64,000 bases of DNA, taken from assembly GCF_017908595.1 (NCBI RefSeq), contig NZ_JAGKTL010000003.1, positions 186,001 to 250,000 on the forward strand, in the 5' to 3' direction. Positions 8,374-17,922 of the stretch are shown here, one piece after another. The position numbers were made by a program, and so were the translations under genes. Numbering within the stretch: the stretch's first letter is position 1; every line of letters begins with the position of its first letter. Under the pieces are notes generated by a model. That model searched no databases, was not told the origin of the DNA, and saw only the letters and a program-made list of their open reading frames with translations. The DNA comes from Rhodothermus bifroesti (GTDB lineage: Bacteria; Bacteroidota; Rhodothermia; Rhodothermales; Rhodothermaceae).

Positions 8374-9741
8374 ATGACCACGCCAAGTGCTGAACGCGGG
8401 CAGTGGAGCTCGCGCGTTGGTTTTATTTTGGCTGCCGCAGGCTCGGCTATTGGCCTAGGTAACATTTGGCGTTTCCCGTACATTACCGGCCAGAATGGCG
8501 GTGCTGCGTTTGTGGTCATCTATCTGTTGTGCGTTGTGCTGATTTGCCTTCCCTATTTGCTTGCTGAACTGGTCTTAGGGCGACATACCCAAAAAAACCC
8601 CGTAGGCGCCATTCGCCTGTTGCGGCCTGGATCTCCCTGGATCGGGGTGGGCGTGCTGTGTGTGCTTACCGGCGTAGGGATCCTCAGTTACTACGCGGTC
8701 ATTGCTGGATGGACTTTTGGGTATATTTTTAAAAATTTGCTTTTTGCACATCTGGACTTTGGGCATTTTGTAGCCAGTCCTTGGATCGTGGTGCCCCTAT
8801 TTGCTGTGTTTTTAGGATTGACAATGTGGGTGGTGTTTGGGGGTGTAGAACAGGGCATTGAGCGCTGGTCAAAGGTGCTTATGCCGCTTTTGGTTTTGTT
8901 GATGGCTGTGCTTATTGTGCGCAGCGTGACCCTACCTGGAGCAGAAAAAGGGCTGGCTTTCTATCTCAAGCCAGATTTTTCGAAAGTAACCCCTGGCGTG
9001 GTGATGGCTGCTTTAGGACAGGCCTTCTTTTCTTTGAGTTTGGGCATGGGGGCGATGATCACCTACGGCTCCTACCTTTCCCGACGGGAAGACGTGGTGG
9101 CTTCTGGAGCCTATGTGGCGCTGTTTGATACGCTCGTTGCGCTCATGGCCGGATTTATGATTTTCCCTGCAGTGTTTGCTACTGGTCATGATCCAGCCAG
9201 CGGGCCGCGTTTGGTGTTTGTTGTGCTTCCGGAGATTTTCCAGACCCTGCCTTTAGGGGGGCTGCTTGGGGCATTGTTTTTCCTACTGCTGTCAATTGCA
9301 GCGCTTACGTCCACCATTTCCCTTTTAGAAGTGGTGGTAGCCTATTTTGTGGATGAGCGTCGTTGGAGCCGAAAGCGTTCGGTGTGGGTTGTGGGTGTGT
9401 TGACGTTTTTGATTGGCCTACCCTCAGCCTTATCACAGGGTACGGTTGAAGGGTTGACCCGAATGGACTGGCTGGTAGGAGAAGAGGGCTTTTTAGGACA
9501 GCACGACTTTCTCAGCATCATGGATGCGTTGTGGGGAAACTTGGCGTTGGCCTTAGGAGCGCTACTGCTGAGTGTTTTTATCGGTTGGGTGTGGGGAGCT
9601 GAGAAAGCTGCCCAAGAGTTGCAGCAAGGAAGTCAGATATCCCCGGGATTGTTGCGTATTTGGCAAGTTTTTATTCGCTACATTTGTCCGGTGGTAATTC
9701 TGATTATTCTAGTAAACGTGCTCCGTGGCTATCTGGGCTAG
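8374..9741 (+). CDS. Sodium-dependent transporter, NSS/SNF family
   Basis: The 455-residue membrane protein has about 11-12 helices. The NSS family signature is intact at the N-terminus: GSAIGLGNIWRFPYITGQNG, which forms the first sodium site, followed by GGAAFVVIYLLCVVLICLPY. The serine/glycine-rich FFSLSLGMGAMITYGSYLS in helix 6-7 is also typical. It imports an amino acid or related small molecule with sodium; I cannot tell the substrate. It lies downstream of the cNMP/CBS/DUF294 gene with an 80-bp gap, so the two may be co-transcribed. Confidence 0.93.
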   Translation: MTTPSAERGQWSSRVGFILAAAGSAIGLGNIWRFPYITGQNGGAAFVVIYLLCVVLICLPYLLAELVLGRHTQKNPVGAIRLLRPGSPWIGVGVLCVLTGVGILSYYAVIAGWTFGYIFKNLLFAHLDFGHFVASPWIVVPLFAVFLGLTMWVVFGGVEQGIERWSKVLMPLLVLLMAVLIVRSVTLPGAEKGLAFYLKPDFSKVTPGVVMAALGQAFFSLSLGMGAMITYGSYLSRREDVVASGAYVALFDTLVALMAGFMIFPAVFATGHDPASGPRLVFVVLPEIFQTLPLGGLLGALFFLLLSIAALTSTISLLEVVVAYFVDERRWSRKRSVWVVGVLTFLIGLPSALSQGTVEGLTRMDWLVGEEGFLGQHDFLSIMDALWGNLALALGALLLSVFIGWVWGAEKAAQELQQGSQISPGLLRIWQVFIRYICPVVILIILVNVLRGYLG

Positions 9742-9858
9742 TGTGGCAGGGTGTTTGCTGAAGCGTGAGAACCCTTTGCGGAACCTGTAAGGCCAAGTGA
9801 TCGTCAACGGTTTGCACCAATGGTAAATTGTTATGCCCCTTGAACCAACCGAGGGCGC

Positions 9859-11250
9859 TTGCCCTCACCAGCCTTGGACGCCGACGCACCGCCATCTCGC
9901 GCTGCTTTTCTTCTGTTGACGTTTTCCTTGGCACTGGCGCCGGAGCCAGTAATCCTTGCAGCTGAGTTTGTGTTTTTGGGAGTTTGCGTACTGGTTTCGG
10001 CATTGCTTTCGGGCGCAGAGGCAGTCCTGCAAGCGCCTTTGACAGCTTCTGTTGCCCCTGAGGCGATAACGCGTCGCCTGCAAGCCTTACGGGCACGACC
10101 GCGCCATTTGTTGTTGACGCTGCAATTGTGTAACCTTTTGGCTAATTTGGGCGCGGCCCTAATGGCCGTTTTGCTGGTAGTGCAGCTGTCTTGGTCCGCG
10201 CATTGGTCCTCTGTTTGGGTGCTGGTAGCGACGCTTTTGGGGATAACATTGCTTTTATTGGTTCTGGGAGAGATTACGCCCCGCCTGCTGGCTAGTCGTT
10301 ATGCCGCTGTGCTTGTGCATCGCCTGGTTGGGGTGCTCTGGGTACTGCAGCGGCTATTTTTCCCAATTGCAGACTTACTGGTACGCCTGTCGCAGCAGGT
10401 ACAGCAACGGCTTCGGGTTTCGGAGCGACCGTTATCTCCAGAAGAACTGAAAGCCTTGGCTGGGCTAAACGGTACAGCGGGTGCATTAAGTGAAGCAGAG
10501 CGCGCCTTACTGGCCTCGATTTTAGAGTTTGGTGAAACCACCGTGCGAGAGGTGATGGTGAGCCGGCTCGATATTGTGGCATTACCCATTACGGCTACTT
10601 TTGGAGAAGCCTTGGCCCGCATTCGAAGCAGCGGCCACTCGCGGCTCCCCCTTTACGCAGAGCACCTGGACAATATTGTGGGCATTCTTTACGCTAAGGA
10701 TCTCCTGCCTTATTTGGGACAAGCTGACTTGAATCAACCTTTGGATTGGGCACGTTTGGCACGTCCGCCTATGTTTGTGCCGCTCAGCAAAAAGCTTGAC
10801 GATCTATTGCGCGATTTTCAGCGGCGTAAAACGCATATGGCTATTGTAGTCGATGAGTATGGCGGAACGGCCGGGCTGATTACCATGGAAGATGTGCTTG
10901 AAGAAATTGTCGGTGACATTCGCGATGAACACGACGAGCGCGAGCCAGCGTTGTACGTTCGGCTGGATGCACAGACCTACCGTGTCGATGCGCGCATGAA
11001 CCTTGACGATCTGGTCGAACTGCTGGGCATTTCCCTGGATACGGAATCGTTCGATTTCGAAACCTTAGGAGGGTTGATTTTGCACGTGCTTGGCCAAATT
11101 CCCAAACCCGGCGATGAAGTCACGTATGGGCCGTTACAGCTGCGCGTGGAAACCGTCGATAACCACCGCATTGGTCAAGTATGGGTGCATGTAATCCCTC
11201 CGGAAGTAGCCACTTCGCCTTCCGGACATAAACCTGAGGAAGAAGCTTAA
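9859..11250 (+). CDS. CNNM/CorC-HlyC family membrane protein (DUF21-CBS-CorC)
   Basis: The domains are DUF21 (CNNM) with four membrane segments (about residues 25-195, including LLSGAEAVLQAPL), a CBS pair (about 215-345, with VREVMVSRLDIVALPI and MAIVVDEYGGTAGLITMEDV) and a C-terminal CorC/HlyC transporter-associated domain (about 360-450). These proteins are implicated in magnesium or cobalt homeostasis and were once called hemolysins. No in-frame ATG lies near the N-terminus. I chose the TTG at 9859, which has a short GAGGG upstream, so the exact start is uncertain. The next gene begins 1 bp after the stop. Confidence 0.88.
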   Translation: MPSPALDADAPPSRAAFLLLTFSLALAPEPVILAAEFVFLGVCVLVSALLSGAEAVLQAPLTASVAPEAITRRLQALRARPRHLLLTLQLCNLLANLGAALMAVLLVVQLSWSAHWSSVWVLVATLLGITLLLLVLGEITPRLLASRYAAVLVHRLVGVLWVLQRLFFPIADLLVRLSQQVQQRLRVSERPLSPEELKALAGLNGTAGALSEAERALLASILEFGETTVREVMVSRLDIVALPITATFGEALARIRSSGHSRLPLYAEHLDNIVGILYAKDLLPYLGQADLNQPLDWARLARPPMFVPLSKKLDDLLRDFQRRKTHMAIVVDEYGGTAGLITMEDVLEEIVGDIRDEHDEREPALYVRLDAQTYRVDARMNLDDLVELLGISLDTESFDFETLGGLILHVLGQIPKPGDEVTYGPLQLRVETVDNHRIGQVWVHVIPPEVATSPSGHKPEEEA

Positions 11251-11251
11251 G

Positions 11252-11641
11252 ATGCTGCTTCTATTGTTTTTGGTTGGGACGGCGACGGCACCGAGGCCTT
11301 TTCTCGCGGAAGATCCCCGCCTTTTGTGGGTTCAGCTCCGCTACACGCAGCCGACTTCCCCAACGCGTGCGCAACCAGCTGACCCTTGGTTGGCTTACGA
11401 CAAAGTGCAACACGCGGCCATTTCTTTTCTGTGGACCCTGAGTACGCAGTATGCCCTAGTGCAAAAAATAGGCTGGGCAGAACAACAGGCACTGCCATTT
11501 GCCGCTGGCGGTACCGCTCTTGTAGGGGTAGGTAAGGAACTGTATGACTGGAAAGTGGGTGCAACGCGTCGCTTTAGCTATCGCGACCTGGTGGCCGACG
11601 GCGTCGGGATCCTATTGGCTGTCGGTTTCATTCTCTTATAA
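11252..11641 (+). CDS. YfiM-like protein (DUF2279)
   Basis: The 129-residue protein has a hydrophobic N-terminus, then WLAYDKVQHAAISFLWTLST, whose DKxxH block marks the YfiM/DUF2279 family. It continues with GGTALVGVGKELYDWK and the C-terminal helix YRDLVADGVGILLAVGFILL. Its role is unknown; it is likely an exported or membrane-anchored protein. It is one base from the stop of the CNNM-type gene and 32 bp from purF, so it probably belongs to that transcript. Confidence 0.65.
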   Translation: MLLLLFLVGTATAPRPFLAEDPRLLWVQLRYTQPTSPTRAQPADPWLAYDKVQHAAISFLWTLSTQYALVQKIGWAEQQALPFAAGGTALVGVGKELYDWKVGATRRFSYRDLVADGVGILLAVGFILL

Positions 11642-11673
11642 CCCACCATCATCGGGGCTAAGGCCTCAGCGAC

Positions 11674-13167
11674 ATGCGCGAACTTAAAGAGTATTGTGGC
11701 ATCTTTGGTGTCTATAATGCGCCGAATGCAGCCCGCCTGATCTACTACGGCCTTCATGCTTTGCAGCATCGCGGACAGGAATCGGCAGGGATTGTTACCG
11801 CTACCTATGACGAGGTACGCCGAAGGCCGGTTATGGCTGTGCACAAAGACTTTGGGTTGGTGCTCGACGTGTTCAGTGAGCCCTCGATTTTTGAGACAAA
11901 ACTATTGGGGCGTGCCGGTATTGGCCACAACCGCTATTCTACCAGTGGCTCAGCCACCAACCGGGCCAATATCCAGCCTTTTGTGGTGCACTACCGTGAC
12001 GGCAATATTGCCCTGGCCCATAACGGCAACCTTTCAAACGCCCGTGAGCTGCGCCAGGCGTTTAGCGAACGGGGAACGCTCTTTCAGACCACCAGCGATA
12101 GTGAGCTCATCCTGCACTTGATTGCGCAAAGTCGCCGCCAGCAACAAATCGACCAGATTATCGATGCGCTCACCCAAGTTGAAGGCGCTTTTTCGCTGCT
12201 TATTTTGACCGACACCAGCTTAATCGCAGTACGGGATCCTAGTGGCTTCCGGCCATTGGCCTTAGGACGATTGCGCAACGACGACGGGTCGTGGGCCTAC
12301 TGCGTAGCTAGCGAAACTTGCGCCTTTGACCTGATCGGTGCGGAATACCTGCGCGATATTGAACCTGGTGAAATCCTGGTAATCGATCAGGAAGGCTGTG
12401 CTACCGGAAGTTTTGCCCGTTACTGGCTACCTCGGCGCTACCGGGTGAGCCAGTGCATCTTTGAGTACGTCTACTTTGCTCGGCCTGACTCCAAGGTTTT
12501 TGGGGAAATGGTCGATAAGGTGCGCCGCAAGCTGGGTAAACAACTGGCGCATGAGGCTCCAGTGCCGCGTGTAGCGCCCGAGGAAAAGCCCCCGATCGTC
12601 ATCTCGGTCCCCGATTCTTCGAATACGGTTGCTTTAGGCTATACCACCGAATGCCAAAAGCTGGGCTATCCATGCCGCTATGAAATTGGTCTCATCCGCA
12701 ATCACTACGTAGGACGTACGTTTATCGCCCCTGGCCAGGACCGACGCGAAATGAAGGTCCGCTGCAAGTTCAATACGGTAGAAGGCGTTTTGCGCGACCG
12801 CATTGTGGTGGTGGTGGACGATTCCATCGTGCGCGGTACAACCTCGCGCTTTTTGGTGCACATGATCCGGCAGGCCGGTGCGCGTGAGGTACATCTGCGC
12901 ATTGCCTCGCCACCCGTAATTAGCCCTTGCTTTTATGGCATGGATTTCCCGAGTGCCGAAGAGCTCTTGGCAAACAAGTTTGGCAGCATTGAAGAGATGC
13001 GGCGTTGGCTTGGCGTCGATTCATTAGCCTATCTTTCGGTGGAAGGGTTAATGGAAGCTGTGCACTCGGCTCATCCCAATGGGCTGGGGTATTGCAACGC
13101 TTGCTTTACGGCCAACTATCCGGTGCCTGTAGAAATGGGCGTGACCAAAGAGGAAAACGAGTGGTGA
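11674..13167 (+). CDS. purF: Amidophosphoribosyltransferase
   Basis: This enzyme catalyses the first committed step of purine synthesis: PRPP plus glutamine gives phosphoribosylamine. The N-terminus MRELKEYCGIFGVYNA contains a short propeptide and the catalytic Cys8, which becomes the N-terminal nucleophile after processing. The PRTase signature is RIVVVVDDSIVRGTTSRF. Cysteines in SQCIFEYVYFARPDS, SPCFYGMDFPSAEEL and GYCNACFTANYP match the four ligands of the [4Fe-4S] cluster in the Bacillus-type enzyme. This is therefore the Fe-S, oxygen-sensitive class rather than the E. coli class. At 497 residues its length is normal. It is convergent with ggt, with stops 4 bp apart. Confidence 0.97.
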   Translation: MRELKEYCGIFGVYNAPNAARLIYYGLHALQHRGQESAGIVTATYDEVRRRPVMAVHKDFGLVLDVFSEPSIFETKLLGRAGIGHNRYSTSGSATNRANIQPFVVHYRDGNIALAHNGNLSNARELRQAFSERGTLFQTTSDSELILHLIAQSRRQQQIDQIIDALTQVEGAFSLLILTDTSLIAVRDPSGFRPLALGRLRNDDGSWAYCVASETCAFDLIGAEYLRDIEPGEILVIDQEGCATGSFARYWLPRRYRVSQCIFEYVYFARPDSKVFGEMVDKVRRKLGKQLAHEAPVPRVAPEEKPPIVISVPDSSNTVALGYTTECQKLGYPCRYEIGLIRNHYVGRTFIAPGQDRREMKVRCKFNTVEGVLRDRIVVVVDDSIVRGTTSRFLVHMIRQAGAREVHLRIASPPVISPCFYGMDFPSAEELLANKFGSIEEMRRWLGVDSLAYLSVEGLMEAVHSAHPNGLGYCNACFTANYPVPVEMGVTKEENEW

Positions 13168-13171
13168 TCCC

Positions 13172-14902
13172 TTAATAGCCGGCTGCTGCGCCTTCTCCTC
13201 GAGGATCCACGCCAGCCAAATACACCCGTTCGGTGTAAGGCCTTGGGGCTAGCGGATCTGGATCGTAAAGTACCTGGATGGCATGCGCCCGACCGCTCGT
13301 CCCTTCACGCTCAAGGACGTTCCAACCTCGCCGCTTCAGATTTTCGATCACATCCATCGGGAAGCCGCGTCGTTCATAATAGAGCACGGGTGGCCATCCT
13401 TGGTGGTGGATGCGCGGCGCCAGCACAGCCTGCTGGATGTTCATCCCGTGATCAATGACGTTGAGTACCAGCTGAAAAACGGTCGTCACAATGGTTGCGC
13501 CGCCGGGTGTGCCCAGCACCAAAAACAGGCGTCCCTGGGGATCTTCAATGATCGTTGGGGTCATTGAAGAGAGCATGCGTTTGCCTGGCGCGATCGCGTT
13601 GGCTTCGGATCCGATCAGCCCGTAGAGATTGGGCACGCCAGGCGCCGCGCTGAAATCGTCCATTTCGTTGTTGAGAAAAAATCCAGCCCCGTCAACCACA
13701 ACCAGGGCGCCATAGGAGCCGTTCAGCGTGGTGGTGACGCTAACCGCATTCCCTTCTTCATCTACTACGGAGTAGTGCGTGGTTTCTTGTGACTCGAAGG
13801 CCAGTGGGTCGCCGTGCAAACGGCAGTGCGTGGTGTCGGTCTGCTCCAGGCGAAAATGGGCCATGCGCTGCCGCATATAGGCCTTGCTCAGCAAGCCTTG
13901 CACCGGAATGGTTACGAAGTCGGGATCCCCGAGCCAGTAGGCCCGATCGGCATACACGCAACGCATCGCTTCGGCCATTAAATGCAGCGTAGCGCTACTG
14001 CCAAAGCCCATGCGGCTAATGTCAAACGGCTCAACGGCATTGAGCAGCTGAATGAGTCCAATACCCCCAGCTGAAGGAGGCCCCATCGATAGTATGCGAT
14101 AGCCGCGATAGGTGCCGACTACGGGAGGGCGCTCAACCGCACGGTAAGTCGCTAGGTCTTCATGCGTGATCAGACCACCGCCACGTTGCATTTCGGCCAC
14201 GATCAGGTCTGCTGTCTGGCCGCGGTAAAAATCGTCTACGCCTTTGTCGCGAATGCGCCGTAACGTTTGGGCTAAGTCTTTTTGGATGAACCGTTCACCT
14301 TCTCGAAAAGGCTGGTCCTTGGTAAAGTACTTGCGCGTTGAAGGATAACGTAGAAAAGCCGTGCGTAAGGCGTTGAGCTGGGCAGCTTGCGTGCGCGTAA
14401 GCTGGAAGCCCGTTTCGGCCAAACGGATGGCCGGTGCAAGCACCTCGCTTCGAGAAAGACGACCATAGCGGGCGTGCGCTAGTAGCAGTCCAGCTACCGT
14501 GCCAGGCACCCCAACGGCCAGGTAGCCTTCCTGACTGCGCTCGGGCACAAAGCGCCCGTGGGCATCCAAAAACATGTCGCGTGTGGCAGCACGAGGGGCC
14601 GTTTCACGAAAGTCGATCGTGGTCGCACGGCCATCAGCAAATCGGATAACCATAAAGCCGCCGCCCCCCAGGTTGCCAGCTGAGGGCAATACGACAGCCA
14701 GCGCAAAACCTGTGGCCACGGCAGCATCAACAGCATTGCCCCCGCGTTGCAGCACTTCCAACCCCGCTGCTGCGGCTGCAGCATGCTCGGCAACCACTAA
14801 ACCCCGATAGGCCCGGTACGGATAGGGGACTTCCCCAACCTGGGCACTAGCACCCAGCGCCAAAAGCATCCCCCAAAAGACCAGGGGAAAGCACTGCTTC
14901 AT
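13172..14902 (-). CDS. ggt: Gamma-glutamyltransferase
   Basis: Starting at the ATG at 14902 gives a 576-residue precursor with signal peptide MKQCFPLVFWGMLLALGASAQ; the upstream extension is not protein-like. The N-terminal part has LQRGGNAVDAAVATGFALAV and GNLGGGGFMVIR. The autoprocessing site is the threonine in ETTHYSVVDEEGNAVS (Thr374), which becomes the N-terminal nucleophile of the small subunit. Later motifs are GFFLNNEMDDF and KRMLSSMTPTI. It cleaves glutathione and gamma-glutamyl compounds in the periplasm. It is divergent from the small gene at 15110, and the roughly 200 bp between them must hold both promoters. Confidence 0.95.
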   Translation of the reverse strand: MKQCFPLVFWGMLLALGASAQVGEVPYPYRAYRGLVVAEHAAAAAAGLEVLQRGGNAVDAAVATGFALAVVLPSAGNLGGGGFMVIRFADGRATTIDFRETAPRAATRDMFLDAHGRFVPERSQEGYLAVGVPGTVAGLLLAHARYGRLSRSEVLAPAIRLAETGFQLTRTQAAQLNALRTAFLRYPSTRKYFTKDQPFREGERFIQKDLAQTLRRIRDKGVDDFYRGQTADLIVAEMQRGGGLITHEDLATYRAVERPPVVGTYRGYRILSMGPPSAGGIGLIQLLNAVEPFDISRMGFGSSATLHLMAEAMRCVYADRAYWLGDPDFVTIPVQGLLSKAYMRQRMAHFRLEQTDTTHCRLHGDPLAFESQETTHYSVVDEEGNAVSVTTTLNGSYGALVVVDGAGFFLNNEMDDFSAAPGVPNLYGLIGSEANAIAPGKRMLSSMTPTIIEDPQGRLFLVLGTPGGATIVTTVFQLVLNVIDHGMNIQQAVLAPRIHHQGWPPVLYYERRGFPMDVIENLKRRGWNVLEREGTSGRAHAIQVLYDPDPLAPRPYTERVYLAGVDPRGEGAAAGY

Positions 14903-15032
14903 ACCAGATTTACAATAGGTTATGGGAATTTTCGAAGCGAAAAGGGAGCTTTTGTGATGCCTGGCGTAGTCAAAACGTAAAGCTTGCGCCAAAGGCGCAT
15001 GAAAAAAGCGCATTTTACCCCTTTTGGAGCAT

Positions 15033-15062
15033 TTGATCTTTAAAGCGCAAGCCCGGTATATT
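15033..15062 (+). promoter_or_regulatory. Candidate promoter for the 30-residue membrane microprotein
   Basis: TTGATC at 15033-15038 and TATATT at 15057-15062 are separated by 18 bp. A start near 15069 would give a leader of about 40 bases before the ATG at 15110. Nothing else on the plus strand lies downstream before the convergent amidohydrolase gene, so this promoter would serve only the tiny reading frame. Confidence 0.45.
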
Positions 15063-15109
15063 CCTTGCCCCTAACTGCCCTGCCGTGTGTAATTAAAAAA
15101 TAAGTAGTT

Positions 15110-15202
15110 ATGCGCTACCGTATTGATCAAGCAATCCGGGCATTGACGGTAGGCGCTGGCGTGGTCAGTCTGCTGGTGTATGCCATATTCCGTCTGCTTT
15201 AA
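15110..15202 (+). CDS. Possible single-span membrane microprotein, 30 aa
   Basis: The frame reads MRYRIDQAIRALTVGAGVVS and then LLVYAIFRLL. A positively charged N-terminus is followed by one hydrophobic helix of about 17-18 residues, the classic look of a small inner-membrane protein (cytoplasmic N-terminus). A sigma-70-like promoter lies about 50 bp upstream. Its TAA (15200-15202) overlaps the TAA of the convergent amidohydrolase (15199-15201). There is no strong SD, but many genes in this window lack one. I do not recognise a family; coding status is inferred from composition and the promoter. Confidence 0.45.
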   Translation: MRYRIDQAIRALTVGAGVVSLLVYAIFRLL

Positions 15203-16533
15203 TCGGTTGCCGACTGGAGATGTAGACCGGGCTGGCGATGGAGAAATTCGTGATACAGCTCCAGTTGGCGGTTGTGCAGAGGGATCGCGTAGCCCTCAAT
15301 AAATACGTACCGTACCTGCGTACGTGGTTCAAAGGGATCGCCATCGGTCACAAACAGCGTGGCTTTTTTGCCTGCTTCTAAGGAACCGATCTGATCGGCT
15401 ACACCAAAAATTTCTGCTGGATTGATGGTGACGGCCCGAAGGGCTGCTTCGCGTCCCAGGCCATAGGCAGCGGCAAATCCGGCGTGATAGGGCAAGTTGC
15501 GGACGTTTTCGGCTTCTCCGGTGCGGAGTGCGATTTTGACACCAGCCGCGTGCAGCAGCGCGGCATTGGCGTAGGGTTTGTCGTAGCGGTCTGATTCACG
15601 GGTAGGTAGGGCAAGCACAGGGCCTACCAGGCAGGGGATGCCGGCTGCGGCGATTTTGTCGGCCACGCGCCAACCCTCGGCTACGCCGCTAAGGATAACA
15701 CGCTTCAAGCCGCGTTTTTGGATCCACTCTAAGGCTGCAAGAATATCGGGCGCCAGGTCGACCTTGAGAAGCAGGGGCATTTCCCCGCGTAACACGGGTA
15801 GCAGTGCCTGCATTTCTGGCACATACAGGGGTTGCGGGTTACGTTCGGGATTGGCACGGTAAGCCGAGTCGATGCGGGCGTAGAGCATTGCTCGATCCCA
15901 GATTTCGTCGAGCTTCTGCATCGCTTCTCGAAAAGCTTTTTCAATTTCTTCCGGCTTGCGCCGATCAAAAGGGCTGCGGCGGCCTTTGGAGGGAAACTGC
16001 AGCACCATGAGCCGAACACCGCCTAGGTGCATGTGCTCGGGTGTGTAGCCAAACAGGTTGATCAGTGCGGCGGTGCCTGGCAGCAGGCCGCCTTCGGGTT
16101 CGGTGAGTACGGTAGTGACGCCATTGACCCGCGTTACAGGGATAAGCACGGAGTTGGGGTTCACAGCCGTGAGCGCTTCGAGCTGAGGGTTCAGCTCGCC
16201 CAGCTCACGGTAGTCGCGCGTTTCGGGGAGTGATTCGATCTCGGTCAGGCCCAAACGCGTACCGCTATCAATAAAGCCCGGATACACTTCCAGACCAGTG
16301 GCATCGAGCACCTCTGCCTCAGGGGGAATGGGAATGTTCTGCCCCAAGGCTTCAATGCGATCCCCGCGAATAATGAGCGTTCCATTTTCAATGATGCCTT
16401 GGGTGATGGTGACCAGTCGGGCATTGGTTAAGGCAAACACGCCTTGCCGCGCCTGCGGTGTGCTAGAACTTTGGGCAGCGGCTGGTCCTGTCATCAGCCC
16501 GAAGAGAAGTCCGTAGAAGCACAGCCGTTTCAT
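15199..16533 (-). CDS. Amidohydrolase-like periplasmic protein lacking the HxH metal motif
   Basis: The 444-residue protein has signal peptide MKRLCFYGLLFGLMTGPAAA, an amidohydrolase composite domain (ALTNARLVTITQGIIENGTL) and a C-terminal NPAEIFGVADQIGSLEAGKK, the usual end of imidazolonepropionase-like amidohydrolases. Where active relatives have PGxIDxHxH, this one reads YPGFIDSGTRLGLTEI, so both strand-1 histidines are missing. It is the last of three tandem paralogues. Its start overlaps the stop of the upstream gene by 4 bases (ATGA). Either it is a non-catalytic partner of the middle gene or it uses a different site. Substrate unknown. Confidence 0.82.
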   Translation of the reverse strand: MKRLCFYGLLFGLMTGPAAAQSSSTPQARQGVFALTNARLVTITQGIIENGTLIIRGDRIEALGQNIPIPPEAEVLDATGLEVYPGFIDSGTRLGLTEIESLPETRDYRELGELNPQLEALTAVNPNSVLIPVTRVNGVTTVLTEPEGGLLPGTAALINLFGYTPEHMHLGGVRLMVLQFPSKGRRSPFDRRKPEEIEKAFREAMQKLDEIWDRAMLYARIDSAYRANPERNPQPLYVPEMQALLPVLRGEMPLLLKVDLAPDILAALEWIQKRGLKRVILSGVAEGWRVADKIAAAGIPCLVGPVLALPTRESDRYDKPYANAALLHAAGVKIALRTGEAENVRNLPYHAGFAAAYGLGREAALRAVTINPAEIFGVADQIGSLEAGKKATLFVTDGDPFEPRTQVRYVFIEGYAIPLHNRQLELYHEFLHRQPGLHLQSATD

Positions 16534-17906
16534 GGTGCCTGCGTGATTTCGGTGAGCAATGCGAAGAAATCTGTGTCTTGTAGGCAGCGTTCGTGGTGTG
16601 TCTGAGGCGTGATCGCCAACTCGACAGGCTGCTCGGGATCGACACGCAGCCGCATGTCGTCGGGGTCACGGTCGGCGTCAAAGCGCACGATCCCATCAAC
16701 AATGGTTTTCTTGCACACAGCGTAGATGGAAAGTGGGTGCGCGCTAAAGAGGGCTAAGTCGGCATCTTTCCCAACCTCAATGGAGCCGACGCGGTCTTCA
16801 ATGCCAAGCTGGCGGGCAGGATTGATCGTGATCAGTGCCAGCGCCTCGTCTTCACTAAGGCCGCCATATTTCAGCGTTTTGGCGGCTTCATGGTAAAGAT
16901 GGCGGTTAAGCTCTGGAGAGTCGGAGTTGATCGAGGTGATGACGCCGTTACGTGTAAGGATTGCGGCATTGTAAGCGGTGGAGTAGTACACTTCAAATTT
17001 ATAGGCCCACCAGTCGGAAAACACCGAGGCCATAGCCCCAAAGGCAGCCAGCTCAGGCGCTACTTTGAAGCCTTCGTTTACGTGTTGAAAGACAACGCGA
17101 CGGATGCCAAAGTCTTTCAGCACACGCAGGAGCATCAGGATTTCATCGGCACGGTAAGCGTGGCAGTGAATGAGAATGTTGCCTCGGAGAATTTCGGCCA
17201 GTACTTCAAGGCGCGCGTCATAGGGGGGAGGCACAGCCCTGGGATTGCGACGACGTTCTTGTTCATACCGATCCCAGGCCTCGCGGTAACGTTGGGCTTT
17301 GTGAAAGGCGTCGCGGATGACGAATTCAACACCCATACGGGAGAGCGGGGGGACGTTGCTGTTGCGGCCGTGCACGCGCGTCGGGTTTTCGCCTAAAGCG
17401 AACTTAATCGTTCGCGGAGCGCCTTCCATACGGAGTGCTTCGGGGTCCGTCTCGCCGTAGCGATGTTTGATGGTCACGTTCTGTCCGCCGATAACGTTGG
17501 CTGAGCCGTGCATGACATGGGAAACTGTGACGCCGCCAGCGAGCGCGCGATATAGGCGAATGTCATAGGGGTTGAGCACGTCTCCCACGCGCACCTCGGC
17601 CGTGACCGGGTTGGTGGCTTCGTTGACGTTAGAGATGGCAATGTGGGAATGCGCATCAATGATGCCTGGCATTACGTAAAGACCGCTGGCATCGATGACC
17701 TCAATCCCAGGGGGAGCTGTAAGGTTCTGACCAATGGCAGCAATCTTGCCATTACGGATCAAAATGTCGGTGTTGGCAAGTGTACCCTGGGTAACGGTAA
17801 GTACGGTACCGTTGCGAATGAGCAGGTCACCTTTGCGCTGCGCGTATGCAGGAAGCGCAGCAAGCACTGCAGAAAATCCCAGGGCAAAAACCCAGTGTCT
17901 ACGCAT
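16530..17906 (-). CDS. Periplasmic amidohydrolase, intact metal motif
   Basis: The 458-residue protein has signal peptide MRRHWVFALGFSAVLAALPA. It keeps the amidohydrolase residues: MPGIIDAHSHIAI (HxH on strand 1), later histidines in LIHCHAYRADEI and VVFQHVNEGFKVA, and SINSDSPELNRHLYHEA with the catalytic-type aspartate. The C-terminal ARQLGIEDRVGSIEVGKDAD is typical of the imidazolonepropionase/dipeptidase-like group. It probably hydrolyses an amide, peptide or cyclic imide in the periplasm. It sits between two degenerate paralogues and is likely the catalytic member of the set. Confidence 0.88.
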   Translation of the reverse strand: MRRHWVFALGFSAVLAALPAYAQRKGDLLIRNGTVLTVTQGTLANTDILIRNGKIAAIGQNLTAPPGIEVIDASGLYVMPGIIDAHSHIAISNVNEATNPVTAEVRVGDVLNPYDIRLYRALAGGVTVSHVMHGSANVIGGQNVTIKHRYGETDPEALRMEGAPRTIKFALGENPTRVHGRNSNVPPLSRMGVEFVIRDAFHKAQRYREAWDRYEQERRRNPRAVPPPYDARLEVLAEILRGNILIHCHAYRADEILMLLRVLKDFGIRRVVFQHVNEGFKVAPELAAFGAMASVFSDWWAYKFEVYYSTAYNAAILTRNGVITSINSDSPELNRHLYHEAAKTLKYGGLSEDEALALITINPARQLGIEDRVGSIEVGKDADLALFSAHPLSIYAVCKKTIVDGIVRFDADRDPDDMRLRVDPEQPVELAITPQTHHERCLQDTDFFALLTEITQAP

Positions 17907-17922
17907 AGGCTAAAGCGTTTTT

